Below, in pieces: positions 1-7,248 of a stretch of DNA of 42,700 bases. This DNA is from Clostridium oryzae (lineage in GTDB: Bacteria > Bacillota > Clostridia > Clostridiales > Clostridiaceae): positions 1 to 42,700 of the forward strand of contig NZ_MZGV01000036.1 of assembly GCF_002029235.1 (NCBI RefSeq), written 5' to 3'. The translations under genes were made by a program, and so were the position numbers. The number at the start of each line of letters is the position of its first letter. Position 1 is the first letter of the stretch. The notes beneath the pieces are model-generated. The model was not told the DNA's origin, did not search any database, and was given only the letters and a program-made list of their open reading frames with translations.

Positions 1-1
1 T

Positions 2-250
2 CGAAAAGCTTTTGCAGAAGCTGTAGGTGAGTCCTATTACCCGCTGAAGGGAATTAACCTGACAATGGAAATTGGCATTTGGCTTCCAAAATTTTCTGAT
101 GTTGACAGAGAATACGAGCGATTAATGACACTTGGAGTAAAGTCATTTACAGGTGAACCTGTAACCTATCCATTTGGTATACGAAATTTTTATGTTGCGG
201 ATCCTGAAGGTAATTTGCTTGAGATTGGAAGTAGAGGGCATGAGGAATAA
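2..250 (+). CDS. VOC-family (glyoxalase/bleomycin-resistance-like) protein, 5' truncated by window edge
   Basis: The reading frame is open from base 2 to a TAA at 248-250, so this is the C-terminal 82 residues of a gene that starts before the window. The end of the domain shows the usual vicinal-oxygen-chelate half-module: a strand with IGIWLP, a helix, then a loop with FGIRNFYVADPEGNLLEIGS. The pattern F-Y-x-x-D-P-E-G-N-x-x-E-I is the classic C-terminal VOC signature, and the final Glu is a likely metal ligand in the family. The substrate cannot be told from the fragment; lactoylglutathione lyase, fosfomycin/bleomycin resistance and unassigned dioxygenase-like members share this ending. An internal ATG at 65 exists, but the in-frame sequence before it also looks like VOC protein, so it is probably not the start. 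Confidence 0.8.
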   Translation, partial: RKAFAEAVGESYYPLKGINLTMEIGIWLPKFSDVDREYERLMTLGVKSFTGEPVTYPFGIRNFYVADPEGNLLEIGSRGHEE

Positions 251-368
251 ATTTAAAGTGTAGGCAAAATTGGCTTAATATACTGCGTGATTAATAAGCA
301 TAATCTTCAGTAAAATTCTTACATAATATTCTTATTTAACGAGACAAAAAAACAGAATATTCTTCTAC

Positions 369-407
369 AACACCGCATTATTCAGAGATGGATTTTGGGG
401 TGTTTTT
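369..407 (+). terminator. weak candidate terminator after the VOC gene
   Basis: AACACC at 369-374 can pair with GGTGTT at 399-404, followed by a T-run to 407. The stem is only 6 bp and the loop is long (24 nt), so this is a weak call. The 120 bases before it hold no gene that I can support. Confidence 0.25.
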
Positions 408-423
408 GGTTTGCAATTCAAAT

Positions 424-945
424 GTGCGACAAGAAGTCGCTAAAGAGTAGTGTTTCAAAGAAACTATGCTAGTCGCTAAGCATATCCCCGCTCGAAACTG
501 CATTCTGAGTAATTGGAGTGTGGTTTGCATGAGAGTTAAGTGTCGAAGGAAAAAGGTTGCCGCAAATCTGATTCCAGGCTGGGGGAAGAATAGGAATGTA
601 TAAGAAGTAGCTGAACCTTTGCAATTTTCGTAATGCGAGATAAGCGTATTGTGGCGATAAAGCTTATTTATGGACAGGAAAGATTTCTTGTTTGTTAAAT
701 CGTGCAGCGACCCATATGTCCATCGGAATATAGAAGGATACTTAACCTATTCGCATCTACTAGTAGTGGAACTTGGTAAGCCCTATGGGCTCCTTAAGGT
801 AGGACAATCGTAAGAAAGTTACAACGCGTTAGTGTAAAGTTTGCTATGAAAAAATATAGAAAAGAAAGTAAGGGTGAAAGGCAAAAAGGGAGATAGAAAG
901 CTGGGGTAGAATATGTAGGTGAAGTAAGCCGCTGTCCTTGACAGC
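424..945 (+). ncRNA. probable truncated group II intron (5' ribozyme domains), no reverse transcriptase
   Basis: A long non-coding stretch begins with GTGCGAC at 424, the canonical bacterial group II intron 5' end. It is unusually GC-rich and structured for this window. Visible structure includes ATGGACA (670-676) pairing with TGTCCAT (717-723), and the hairpin AGCCC-TAT-GGGCT at 779-791 inside a GGAACTTGGTAAGCCC context that resembles intron domain segments I associate with clostridial group II introns. No long open frame for an intron-encoded reverse transcriptase follows, and I see no domain V hairpin, so this would be a 5' fragment. The right edge is uncertain; recognisable character fades by about 945. 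The call rests on the 5' end motif, structure and remembered similarity, not on a computed covariance match. Confidence 0.5.
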
Positions 946-1538
946 ATGATAAATTAATTATGTAGTTATAAAATTACAGTTATTTATTATAAAGTTCTTA
1001 ATATCATCATACAGCTTATTAACGAGTTTAATCAGTACATTGTATTTACTATGATAACAAAGAGTTTATTATGCATAGCAAAAAACAAATCCTGTTCTAA
1101 AAAGATGAACTATCAAGCATTACGAACACTTGCGGAAAAAGAATGTGAGAAGTACTTTACAGTTTCTTGTTCCATGTATAGTATACATTTCAACTACTCA
1201 AGTATCTGGATTCTCTGTAAGAAACAAATTAAAATCAGTATATGTTCTTCCTATTCTATGTAATGCCATGCTGTCTGAGGATATAGAAGTTTTCTTCTTA
1301 GGCTTAAGTTTTACCTTTTGTTTATTTGTATTTTTCCTTTTTTGTTCTTTTTGAAGTAAAAAAATTCAATATATAGCAATTAAAATTAGAAAATATAAAA
1401 CTTATTTCCAAAATGGTTAAAAGATAATGTATAATATATAATGAAGCATATTTACATTATTAATAATTTATAAAATTGAGAGTCTTAGAAATCTAGTGTA
1501 ATTATAAGACATAATTGTTATGAAAGAAGGCTTGTAAA
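946..1538. other. AT-rich gap with no supportable gene
   Basis: About 590 bases without a convincing gene. Short open frames at 1051-1263 and 1130-1354 overlap each other in different frames, lack good ribosome binding sites and have no recognisable protein character. The end of the stretch must hold the promoter of the TauE-like gene; a TATAAT lies at 1430-1435 but has no good -35 partner. Confidence 0.5.
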
Positions 1539-2357
1539 TTGATACAATTTTTATTGTTAGTTCCTTTAGGATTTTTAATTGGAGCATTTGGAACTTTAAT
1601 AGGTGCAGGTGGAGGATTTATACTGGTACCTATTTTACTGCTACTATATCCGGACAAGAGTCCAGATACAATAACTAGTATTTCTCTAGCAGTTGTATTT
1701 TTTAATGCATTATCTGGCTCTTTTGCTTATTCTAGGATGAAACGTATTGATTATAAATCAGGAATAATTTTTGCAATTGCAACACTTCCGGGATCAGTAT
1801 TAGGATCGGTCATAACATCATATGTACCAAGACAGCTTTTTAATGGAATATTTGGTGTAATACTAGTTATAGTATCAATATTCTTAATTGTAAGAACAAA
1901 AGAGGAAAGAATAAGTAACAATATAGTAGTTAAGAAGGGATACGTTACAAGAACAGTAATAGATAATGAAGGAACAGTGCACACATTTTCATATAATCCT
2001 GTTATTGGAATAGTAGTAAGTGTTTTTGTAGGATTTATGTCTAGTTTTTTAGGTATAGGTGGGGGGGTTATACATGTTCCAGTACTAGTTAATATACTAA
2101 ATTATCCAGTTCATATTGCAACTGCTACATCACATTTTGTTTTAGCAGTAATGTCTTTTTCAGGAACCATAGTTCACATAGTGAATGGGGTGTTCCAATC
2201 TAGCGTAATACAAACAGCAGCCTTATCCATTGGAGTATTATTTGGAGCTCAATTAGGTGCGAGGCTTTCAAGAAAAATTCATGGAGTAGCAATAATTAGA
2301 AGTCTTGCAGTTGCATTAGCCATTGTAGGAATAAGAATTATTATTATGGCATTTTAA
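1539..2357 (+). CDS. TauE/SafE-family sulfite/organosulfur anion exporter-like membrane protein
   Basis: A 272-residue, highly hydrophobic protein with the two-repeat architecture of the TauE/SafE (formerly DUF81) family. Each half has the glycine-rich motif: FGTLIGAGGGFILVPIL near residue 17 and FLGIGGGVIHVPVLVN near residue 170, both next to a conserved proline. About eight membrane segments are expected, and a short hydrophilic stretch lies mid-protein around residues 115-145. Family members move sulfite, sulfoacetate or related anions across the inner membrane; the substrate here is unknown. The start is TTG at 1539, supported by GAAAGAAGG at 1522-1530, 8 bases upstream. It appears monocistronic. 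The length is normal for the family (about 250-280), so the gene looks intact. Confidence 0.85.
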   Translation: MIQFLLLVPLGFLIGAFGTLIGAGGGFILVPILLLLYPDKSPDTITSISLAVVFFNALSGSFAYSRMKRIDYKSGIIFAIATLPGSVLGSVITSYVPRQLFNGIFGVILVIVSIFLIVRTKEERISNNIVVKKGYVTRTVIDNEGTVHTFSYNPVIGIVVSVFVGFMSSFLGIGGGVIHVPVLVNILNYPVHIATATSHFVLAVMSFSGTIVHIVNGVFQSSVIQTAALSIGVLFGAQLGARLSRKIHGVAIIRSLAVALAIVGIRIIIMAF

Positions 2358-2471
2358 AGGATATAAAGTAAATATTTAAAAATATAAAAAGTTGTATTCA
2401 CATGATTATAGCAGTTTTCTAATCCGTTGATACATAACTCTAAAATATGGTAATATAAAAATGCGAAAATA

Positions 2472-2747
2472 ATGATTACACTTTTATTTATCGTAACAAT
2501 AATGCTTTTTATTCATGAACTTGGACATGTGTTTTTGTAAAGGTATGTAAATGCCATATTGCACAAATAACATTTGGTATTGGAAAAACAATTTTAAAAA
2601 TTCATAAAGTAAAGATTAAAGATTTATATTTTCTTTTTGGATGTGTTGAATGGTCAGATATAAACTAAGTTTATTAACAATGCAAATACAAGTTGTGCAT
2701 TAGCAATTATAGATTGGTGTTATTTTATTATAGTGATTCTAGGATAA
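2472..2747 (+). pseudogene. decayed M50 (site-2 protease-like) metallopeptidase remnant
   Basis: Three successive frames read as one damaged protein. From ATG at 2472 a membrane segment ends in the zinc protease motif H-E-L-G-H (2514-2528), then meets a TAA at 2538. A second frame from 2537 continues with CKCHIAQITFGIGK and a hydrophilic stretch ending at TAA 2666-2668. A third frame from 2676 (NNANTSCALAIIDWCYFIIVILG) stops at 2745-2747. The order of membrane-embedded HExxH, a Cys-rich juxtamembrane region and another membrane segment fits the N-terminal part of M50 peptidases. At least two frame changes and the loss of the C-terminal NPDG half make function very unlikely. It ends 12 bases before the start of the next gene, so the following cassette probably replaced its distal part. 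Confidence 0.7.
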
Positions 2748-2759
2748 GGAAGAATGGAT

Positions 2760-3440
2760 ATGTGTACTATTTTAATTGTTGAAGACGATGTCGAAATCAA
2801 CCATCTGCTGGCTGATTTTTTATCAGAAAATGGATATAAAGCTATTTCACATTATAACGGACTTCATGTTTCAGATGAATTTATTGAAAATGAAATAGAC
2901 ATTGTCTTGTTGGATATTATGCTCCCTTACAGAAGTGGTGACTTAGTGCTTGAGGATATTCGAAAATTATCAACGGTTCCGGTTATAATCATTTCTGCTA
3001 AAGGGACAACCCAGAATAAGATTGATTTGTTACGATTGGGCGCCGACGATTACATTACCAAACCTTTTGATATGGAGGAGGCTTTGGCCCGAATTGAAAG
3101 CAATCTCCGCAGAGTACAATTTCAGACAACATCAAAGCCTGAACTGTCCTATAGGGATTTAATTGTAAATGTTCATAATAACACTGCATTTTTGAAAGGT
3201 GAGGAACTTATGCTAACTGCAAAAGAGTTTTGTATTTTGGAGTTACTTATGCAGTATCCTGATAAAGTTTTTTCAAAAGCGAACTTGTTTGAAAGTGTGT
3301 GGAATGCGGATTATTTCAGCGAAGATAATACGCTGAATGTTCATATAAGCAATTTGCGAAATAAACTTAAAATGATAGCTCCAAAGGAAGAATATATAGA
3401 TACTGTCTGGGGAATTGGTTATCGTTTGCATCAAGGCTGA
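2760..3440 (+). CDS. OmpR/PhoB-family response regulator of an antimicrobial-peptide protection cassette
   Basis: A 226-residue regulator with a receiver domain (residues about 3-115) and a winged-helix DNA-binding domain (about 130-225). The acidic pocket is E8-D9-D10, the phosphoacceptor is D52 in DIVLLDIMLP, and the conserved Lys is in ITKPFD. The C-terminal part shows LTAKEFCILELL and a DNTLNVHISNLRNKL recognition helix typical of OmpR/VanR types. I place the start at ATG 2760 because AAGGA at 2746-2750 is then 9 bases away; ATG 2754 is also possible but only 3 bases from that site. Its neighbours are an ABC transporter and, at the end of the cluster, a kinase, matching CprRK/Spa/Nis-type lantibiotic sensing systems. 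It probably activates the downstream transporter genes. Confidence 0.92.
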   Translation: MCTILIVEDDVEINHLLADFLSENGYKAISHYNGLHVSDEFIENEIDIVLLDIMLPYRSGDLVLEDIRKLSTVPVIIISAKGTTQNKIDLLRLGADDYITKPFDMEEALARIESNLRRVQFQTTSKPELSYRDLIVNVHNNTAFLKGEELMLTAKEFCILELLMQYPDKVFSKANLFESVWNADYFSEDNTLNVHISNLRNKLKMIAPKEEYIDTVWGIGYRLHQG

Positions 3441-3466
3441 GGGCTACTGCTCTCAGCTTTAGCCTT
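3436..3466 (+). terminator. stem-loop between the regulator gene and the ABC genes (attenuator or partial terminator)
   Basis: A 9-bp stem (3436-3444 with 3449-3457, one G-T pair) closes on a TACT loop right after the regulator stop codon. The tail is only moderately T-rich. It could reduce read-through into the transporter genes, which begin about 100 bases later and may have their own induced promoter. Confidence 0.45.
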
Positions 3467-3546
3467 ATTTTACAATTTTTCGAGTCCATTTAAGAAATTC
3501 TTTAAGATTTGGGTTTAGAATGATAATCGAAAAGGAGGAGAATAAC

Positions 3547-4470
3547 ATGGATTCTATCATTTTAGAGGCACATGGCCTTACAAAAGTATATAACAAAACA
3601 GTTGCCTTAGATCATATCAACTTGAAAATTGGAAAAGGTAAGATTTACGGGTTTATAGGTCAAAATGGAGCAGGTAAAACAACATTTCTCCGGTTAATTA
3701 CAGGGCTCGCTTTTCCAACTGAGGGTAAACTGGCACTTTGGGGGGAATCAGGCAGTGTAGAATTGCAAATGCAAAGAAAGCGTATTGGCTGCATGATTGA
3801 GACTCCGGCTCTGTATCCAAATCTTAGTGCTTATCAGAATATGGAAGTGCAGCGTATCCAGCGAGGCATTCCAGATAAGGCAATTATTGAAAAGTGCCTG
3901 CACTCAGTTGGATTGAAAGGTACAGGTAGAAAAGCTGTGCGTAATTTTTCTCTGGGCATGCGCCAGAGGCTGGGAATTGCTATAGCTCTTTTAAACACAC
4001 CGGAGTTTTTAATTTTGGATGAGCCGATTAACGGTCTTGATCCAACTGGTATAGTGGAAATCAGAAATCTCTTAAAATCCCTTAATAAAGAATATGGTAT
4101 GACTATTTTGGTGTCCAGTCATATACTTGAAGAATTATATCAGACCGCTTCACAATTTATTCTGTTGGATAGGGGAAAGGTCATCGAGGAACTGTCTGCA
4201 AGAGAATTGGATGAGCATTGCAAAAAACATATTGCAATTAAAACACAAAATCCAGAAAAAGCACTTCTGGTTTTAGAGGATAAGCTGAACACAGAAAACA
4301 TTCAACTTATGCCTGATGGAATGCTTCGATTATATGAGCACCTGGATGAGGTTGAGAGGGTTGCACAGATTCTGTCTGGAGCTAATATTCTTGTAACAGG
4401 TCTGAATATATCAGGGGACACATTGGAGGATTATTTTTTGAGTAAAGTGGGAGGAACTTCGCATGAATAA
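3547..4470 (+). CDS. ABC transporter ATP-binding protein, BcrA/lantibiotic-protection type
   Basis: A 307-residue nucleotide-binding subunit. It has the Walker A GQNGAGKTT at about 38-46, the signature SLGMRQR, Walker B FLILDEPINGLD, and the switch His in VSSHIL. The extra C-terminal 80-90 residues after the ATPase core are usual for BcrA-type exporters. ATG 3547 is chosen because AAAGGAGGAG at 3531-3540 lies 6 bases before it; an upstream in-frame ATG at 3520 lacks a ribosome site. The gene overlaps the first permease by 8 bases, implying translational coupling. The transporter probably removes bacitracin-like or lantibiotic peptides from the membrane, powered by this subunit on the cytoplasmic face. 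Confidence 0.93.
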   Translation: MDSIILEAHGLTKVYNKTVALDHINLKIGKGKIYGFIGQNGAGKTTFLRLITGLAFPTEGKLALWGESGSVELQMQRKRIGCMIETPALYPNLSAYQNMEVQRIQRGIPDKAIIEKCLHSVGLKGTGRKAVRNFSLGMRQRLGIAIALLNTPEFLILDEPINGLDPTGIVEIRNLLKSLNKEYGMTILVSSHILEELYQTASQFILLDRGKVIEELSARELDEHCKKHIAIKTQNPEKALLVLEDKLNTENIQLMPDGMLRLYEHLDEVERVAQILSGANILVTGLNISGDTLEDYFLSKVGGTSHE

Positions 4471-5170
4471 TCTTTTAAAATGTGAAATGTATAAGCTCTG
4501 GCATAACCGAAGCTTCTGGGTGATGCTTTTGTTTTCGATTGTGCTAGAAAGCCTTATGATACTAGATAGTCATGTGGTGGCACTGACATCTGGGTTATTT
4601 TATGCTTCACTGTATAATATGCCGCTGCTGTATTTACTAATTACTATTTTCGCAGCACTCTTTGTTGGAGAAGATTTTGTCAATCGCACACTCCATAGTT
4701 TTATCAGTGCAGGTCATAGACGTGGTGCTGTTATGGTGGCAAAAATGGTCACATATTTGGTTGCATCCGTCTTAATATTATTAGTACCCTTGATTATAGA
4801 CGGCTTTGCAGGAACATTTGCATCTCTAAAGTTTGCAAATGTATCTGCTATGAAAATGCTCTCTGATTGTTTAGTTGTATTATTTTCAATATTAGCTATG
4901 GGAATGCTGCCTTTATTAGCATCGTTTTTTTTCAGGGATGTTGGAAAAACGCTTTTAATTCCCATGATTGCCTTTTTCTTAATGATTTTTATATTAAATG
5001 GTGATAGTACAAAAATATTTGCGACAATCCTTCCTATGGGGCAATTACGATTGTTATCAGTAAATCAGCTACCAATTTCTAATATTAGTGTGATTGGAAT
5101 TGATATTTTATGGATTGTAGGTATGTTTGCTATTGCATATATCCAATTTGATAAATTGGATATAAAATAA
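4463..5170 (+). CDS. ABC-2 type permease subunit of lantibiotic-protection transporter (first)
   Basis: A 235-residue membrane protein with about six hydrophobic segments and the N-terminal amphipathic start MNNLLKCEMYKLWHNRSFW, typical of ABC-2 permeases of the BcrB/SpaE/CprB type. The cytoplasmic loop FVGEDFVNRTLHSFISAGHRRGAV is the conserved coupling region that contacts the ATPase. Its start overlaps the ATPase gene end. The second permease follows after 12 bases and has the same N-terminal pattern, so the two probably form a heterodimer. Which peptide is handled cannot be read from sequence. Confidence 0.88.
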   Translation: MNNLLKCEMYKLWHNRSFWVMLLFSIVLESLMILDSHVVALTSGLFYASLYNMPLLYLLITIFAALFVGEDFVNRTLHSFISAGHRRGAVMVAKMVTYLVASVLILLVPLIIDGFAGTFASLKFANVSAMKMLSDCLVVLFSILAMGMLPLLASFFFRDVGKTLLIPMIAFFLMIFILNGDSTKIFATILPMGQLRLLSVNQLPISNISVIGIDILWIVGMFAIAYIQFDKLDIK

Positions 5171-5182
5171 GGAGGGCTCATT

Positions 5183-5920
5183 TTGAATAATTTGCTTAAA
5201 ATGGAACGGTATCAGTTATTGCATAACCGTGTTTTTTGGGGAGGAATGATCGGTATCTTCCTTATAGGTTTTTTTACAGCCGATACTTACTTGATGGAGG
5301 TTTTAGGACCTTCTGGTGGAGCAGCTAAATCATTATCAGATATTTTTAATGGCATGGTATATGATTCGACATTTGTGCTAATTATTGTTTCCAGTATTCT
5401 TGCACTGATTCTGGGGCAGGAGTTTTCTTGGAGAACCATTGACCAGGAAATCTGTGCAGGTCACAGTAGAAGGCAGATTTTTAGTTGTAAGCTTATAGTA
5501 TATTTGATAGCATTTAATCTGATGGCTATTATTTATCCGTTGGCGGGTTGTATACGTGAATATGGACGCTTTGGAATTGTAGGAGCAGCACTGTTTTTTT
5601 ATAGTATTATAAAGGCTGTTGTCTATTCGCTTCTATTAAATAGTGTAGTATTTCTGATTCCGATATTATGCTGTTACTGTTTTAGAAATACTGCAAAGTC
5701 AGTAGGTGTTACTGCTGCCATTGTATTCGTACTCAGCCTATATTTGGGATATGGAATGGAATTAGGTCTTCCTATCGCATTTCTGCCAATATATCAAATC
5801 AGAGAGGTGGTAAGATCATCAGCAATCATTCAACCCTTCAGCTTGATAGTAGGAACAGTCTGGCTGATAGTGCTGTTATTGATGTCTTGGAGAATATTTA
5901 GAAAATGCGATTTGAAATAA
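5183..5920 (+). CDS. ABC-2 type permease subunit of lantibiotic-protection transporter (second)
   Basis: A 245-residue permease, distantly similar to its upstream neighbour: MNNLLKMERYQLLHNRVFW mirrors the first permease start, and GQEFSWRTIDQEICAGHSRRQIF mirrors its coupling loop, showing an old duplication. Six hydrophobic segments are expected. The start is TTG 5183 with AAGGAGGG at about 5169-5176 as ribosome site. It lies 12 bases after the first permease and 10 bases before the kinase, so it is co-transcribed. It corresponds to the BcrB/SpaG/CprC position in known lantibiotic immunity operons. Confidence 0.88.
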   Translation: MNNLLKMERYQLLHNRVFWGGMIGIFLIGFFTADTYLMEVLGPSGGAAKSLSDIFNGMVYDSTFVLIIVSSILALILGQEFSWRTIDQEICAGHSRRQIFSCKLIVYLIAFNLMAIIYPLAGCIREYGRFGIVGAALFFYSIIKAVVYSLLLNSVVFLIPILCCYCFRNTAKSVGVTAAIVFVLSLYLGYGMELGLPIAFLPIYQIREVVRSSAIIQPFSLIVGTVWLIVLLLMSWRIFRKCDLK

Positions 5921-5930
5921 TGGTTAGGAG

Positions 5931-6830
5931 GTGTTCAATATAAAAGGATTATTAGTAATTTTAACACTGCTTCTGATTGGATTGCTGGTGCGGTATATGA
6001 TGCTGAAGAAGCAGGTAAGGAATTTGACCCGTCAGATCAGTGAATTGTCCAGTGGTAAAACTGAAAAAATATTGGACATCTCTCTCATTGACCGTGATAT
6101 GGAGAAACTTGCAGGGAAATTCAATCAATATTATTCCAAACAGCGTTATCAAGTGGCCTGTGCCCTGCAGCATGAGGAGCATTTGAAGGAGTCTATTGCA
6201 AATATATCACATGATTTACGCACACCTCTTACAGTTATTATGGGACATTTACAGTTGCTCCAAAAATCAGATTTACATGAAGCGGAAAAGCATCGTGTTG
6301 AAATAGCAATGCACAAATCGGAACGAATGAAAGAATTGATTGAAACTTTCTATGATCTTGCTATTCTTGATACAGATGACATACAGCCACAGATAGAGAA
6401 AATCAATATTTCCAATTTGGTAATCAATTTTCTTTCTGAAAACGCGCCTATGTTGGAAAGTAGAAAGATACAGCCAGATATACGATTACCAGAAGAGTCT
6501 GTATTTATATTGTCAGATCGTAACATGTTAGAGAGAATCCTTCAAAATTTGTTGACGAATGCTGTACGCTATTCTGATGGAAAAATATCTATTGAGCTGG
6601 ATGCGTTTCAAAATAGCAAAGCATGTATTCAAATTAGTAATAGTGTTCATGATGCTGGAAGTATCAAAGCAGAACGACTATTTGAACGATTTTATATTGG
6701 AGATAAATCAAGGCATAGTGAAAGTACCGGATTGGGGCTTGCAGTTGTCAAGTCACTTGTCGAAAAGCTAGACGGGAGTATTTCTGCAATAGTTAACGAT
6801 GGCAGCCTTTGCATAGAATTGCTGCTGTAA
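5931..6830 (+). CDS. sensor histidine kinase of the antimicrobial-peptide cassette
   Basis: A roughly 299-residue kinase with one N-terminal membrane helix (about 6-24), a short linker, a dimerisation domain with H94 in NISHDLRTPLTVIMG, and a HATPase domain with N box LQNLLTNAVRYS and the G box STGLGLAVV. It has almost no extracellular part, as in the intramembrane-sensing kinases that partner peptide-detoxifying ABC transporters, so the transporter itself may act as sensor. The start is uncertain: the first in-frame initiator is GTG 5931, but the TAGGAGG ribosome site (5925-5931) runs into it with no spacer. A non-standard ATA at 5940 would be better spaced. It is last in the cassette, and its partner regulator is first. 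Confidence 0.88.
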   Translation: MFNIKGLLVILTLLLIGLLVRYMMLKKQVRNLTRQISELSSGKTEKILDISLIDRDMEKLAGKFNQYYSKQRYQVACALQHEEHLKESIANISHDLRTPLTVIMGHLQLLQKSDLHEAEKHRVEIAMHKSERMKELIETFYDLAILDTDDIQPQIEKINISNLVINFLSENAPMLESRKIQPDIRLPEESVFILSDRNMLERILQNLLTNAVRYSDGKISIELDAFQNSKACIQISNSVHDAGSIKAERLFERFYIGDKSRHSESTGLGLAVVKSLVEKLDGSISAIVNDGSLCIELLL

Positions 6831-6924
6831 GGCAGGTAATATTGTCATGACTTATTCCGAATTTCTAATAACAAATCCAATTTATGGAGGTAATAATGCT
6901 AAGTAATAACAGATAACATTAACT

Positions 6925-6956
6925 ATAGGCTAGAAGTAAATTTCTCGCCTATTTTT
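6925..6956 (+). terminator. rho-independent terminator after the kinase gene
   Basis: ATAGGC (6925-6930) pairs with GCCTAT (6947-6952), with a further AGAA/TTCT inner pairing (6932-6935 with 6942-6945), followed by T5 ending at 6956. It closes the lantibiotic-protection operon. Confidence 0.75.
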
Positions 6957-6980
6957 ATGGAATTTTAAGTTGGATTTTAA

Positions 6981-7193
6981 CCAAATAAAAGAATTAAAAC
7001 TTTGGTTGGTGGTTTTCATATTTATAATAAATCAAAAGCTGAAGTCAGAGAGCTTGCTAGAAGAATTAAAAGGACAGGAATAGAGGCTATTTATACTGGG
7101 CATTGCACAGGAAAACGGTCATTTAATATTTTAAAGGAAGAATTAGGTAATGTAGTTCATCAACTATATGTAGGCTTGGTTATGGAGTTTTAA
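6981..7193 (+). pseudogene. C-terminal remnant of an MBL-fold metallo-hydrolase
   Basis: The frame opens after a stop at 6978-6980 and runs to TAA 7191-7193, giving about 70 residues. LVGGFHIYN, then IYTGHCTG and a final FNILKEELGNVVHQLYVG match the end of MBL-fold hydrolases of the dihydropterin-phosphate-synthase-like group, where the His of GHCTG is a metal ligand. The zinc-binding HxHxDH part of the domain is absent upstream, where the terminator of the preceding operon lies instead. There is no ribosome site. This is a leftover from deletion or insertion rather than a gene. Confidence 0.65.
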
Positions 7194-7248
7194 CCACAAA
7201 TTCTAATTTGTTATGTAGGTGTATATGAAGAACTGATTTTATTTCATA

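Noticed and set aside
325..361. AATATTCT/AGAATATT inverted repeat after the VOC gene as a terminator
   Set aside because: An 8-bp all-AT-rich stem with a 21-base loop and no T-run is not better than chance in this composition.
1051..1354. Two overlapping short open frames (70 and 74 codons) in the gap before the TauE-like gene
   Set aside because: They overlap in different frames, have no convincing ribosome site, odd composition and no recognisable family; chance frames in AT-rich DNA explain them.
2472..2747. The HELGH frame as an intact small peptidase gene
   Set aside because: It stops 22 codons after the ATG, and the continuation needs two frame changes; the second catalytic motif is missing.
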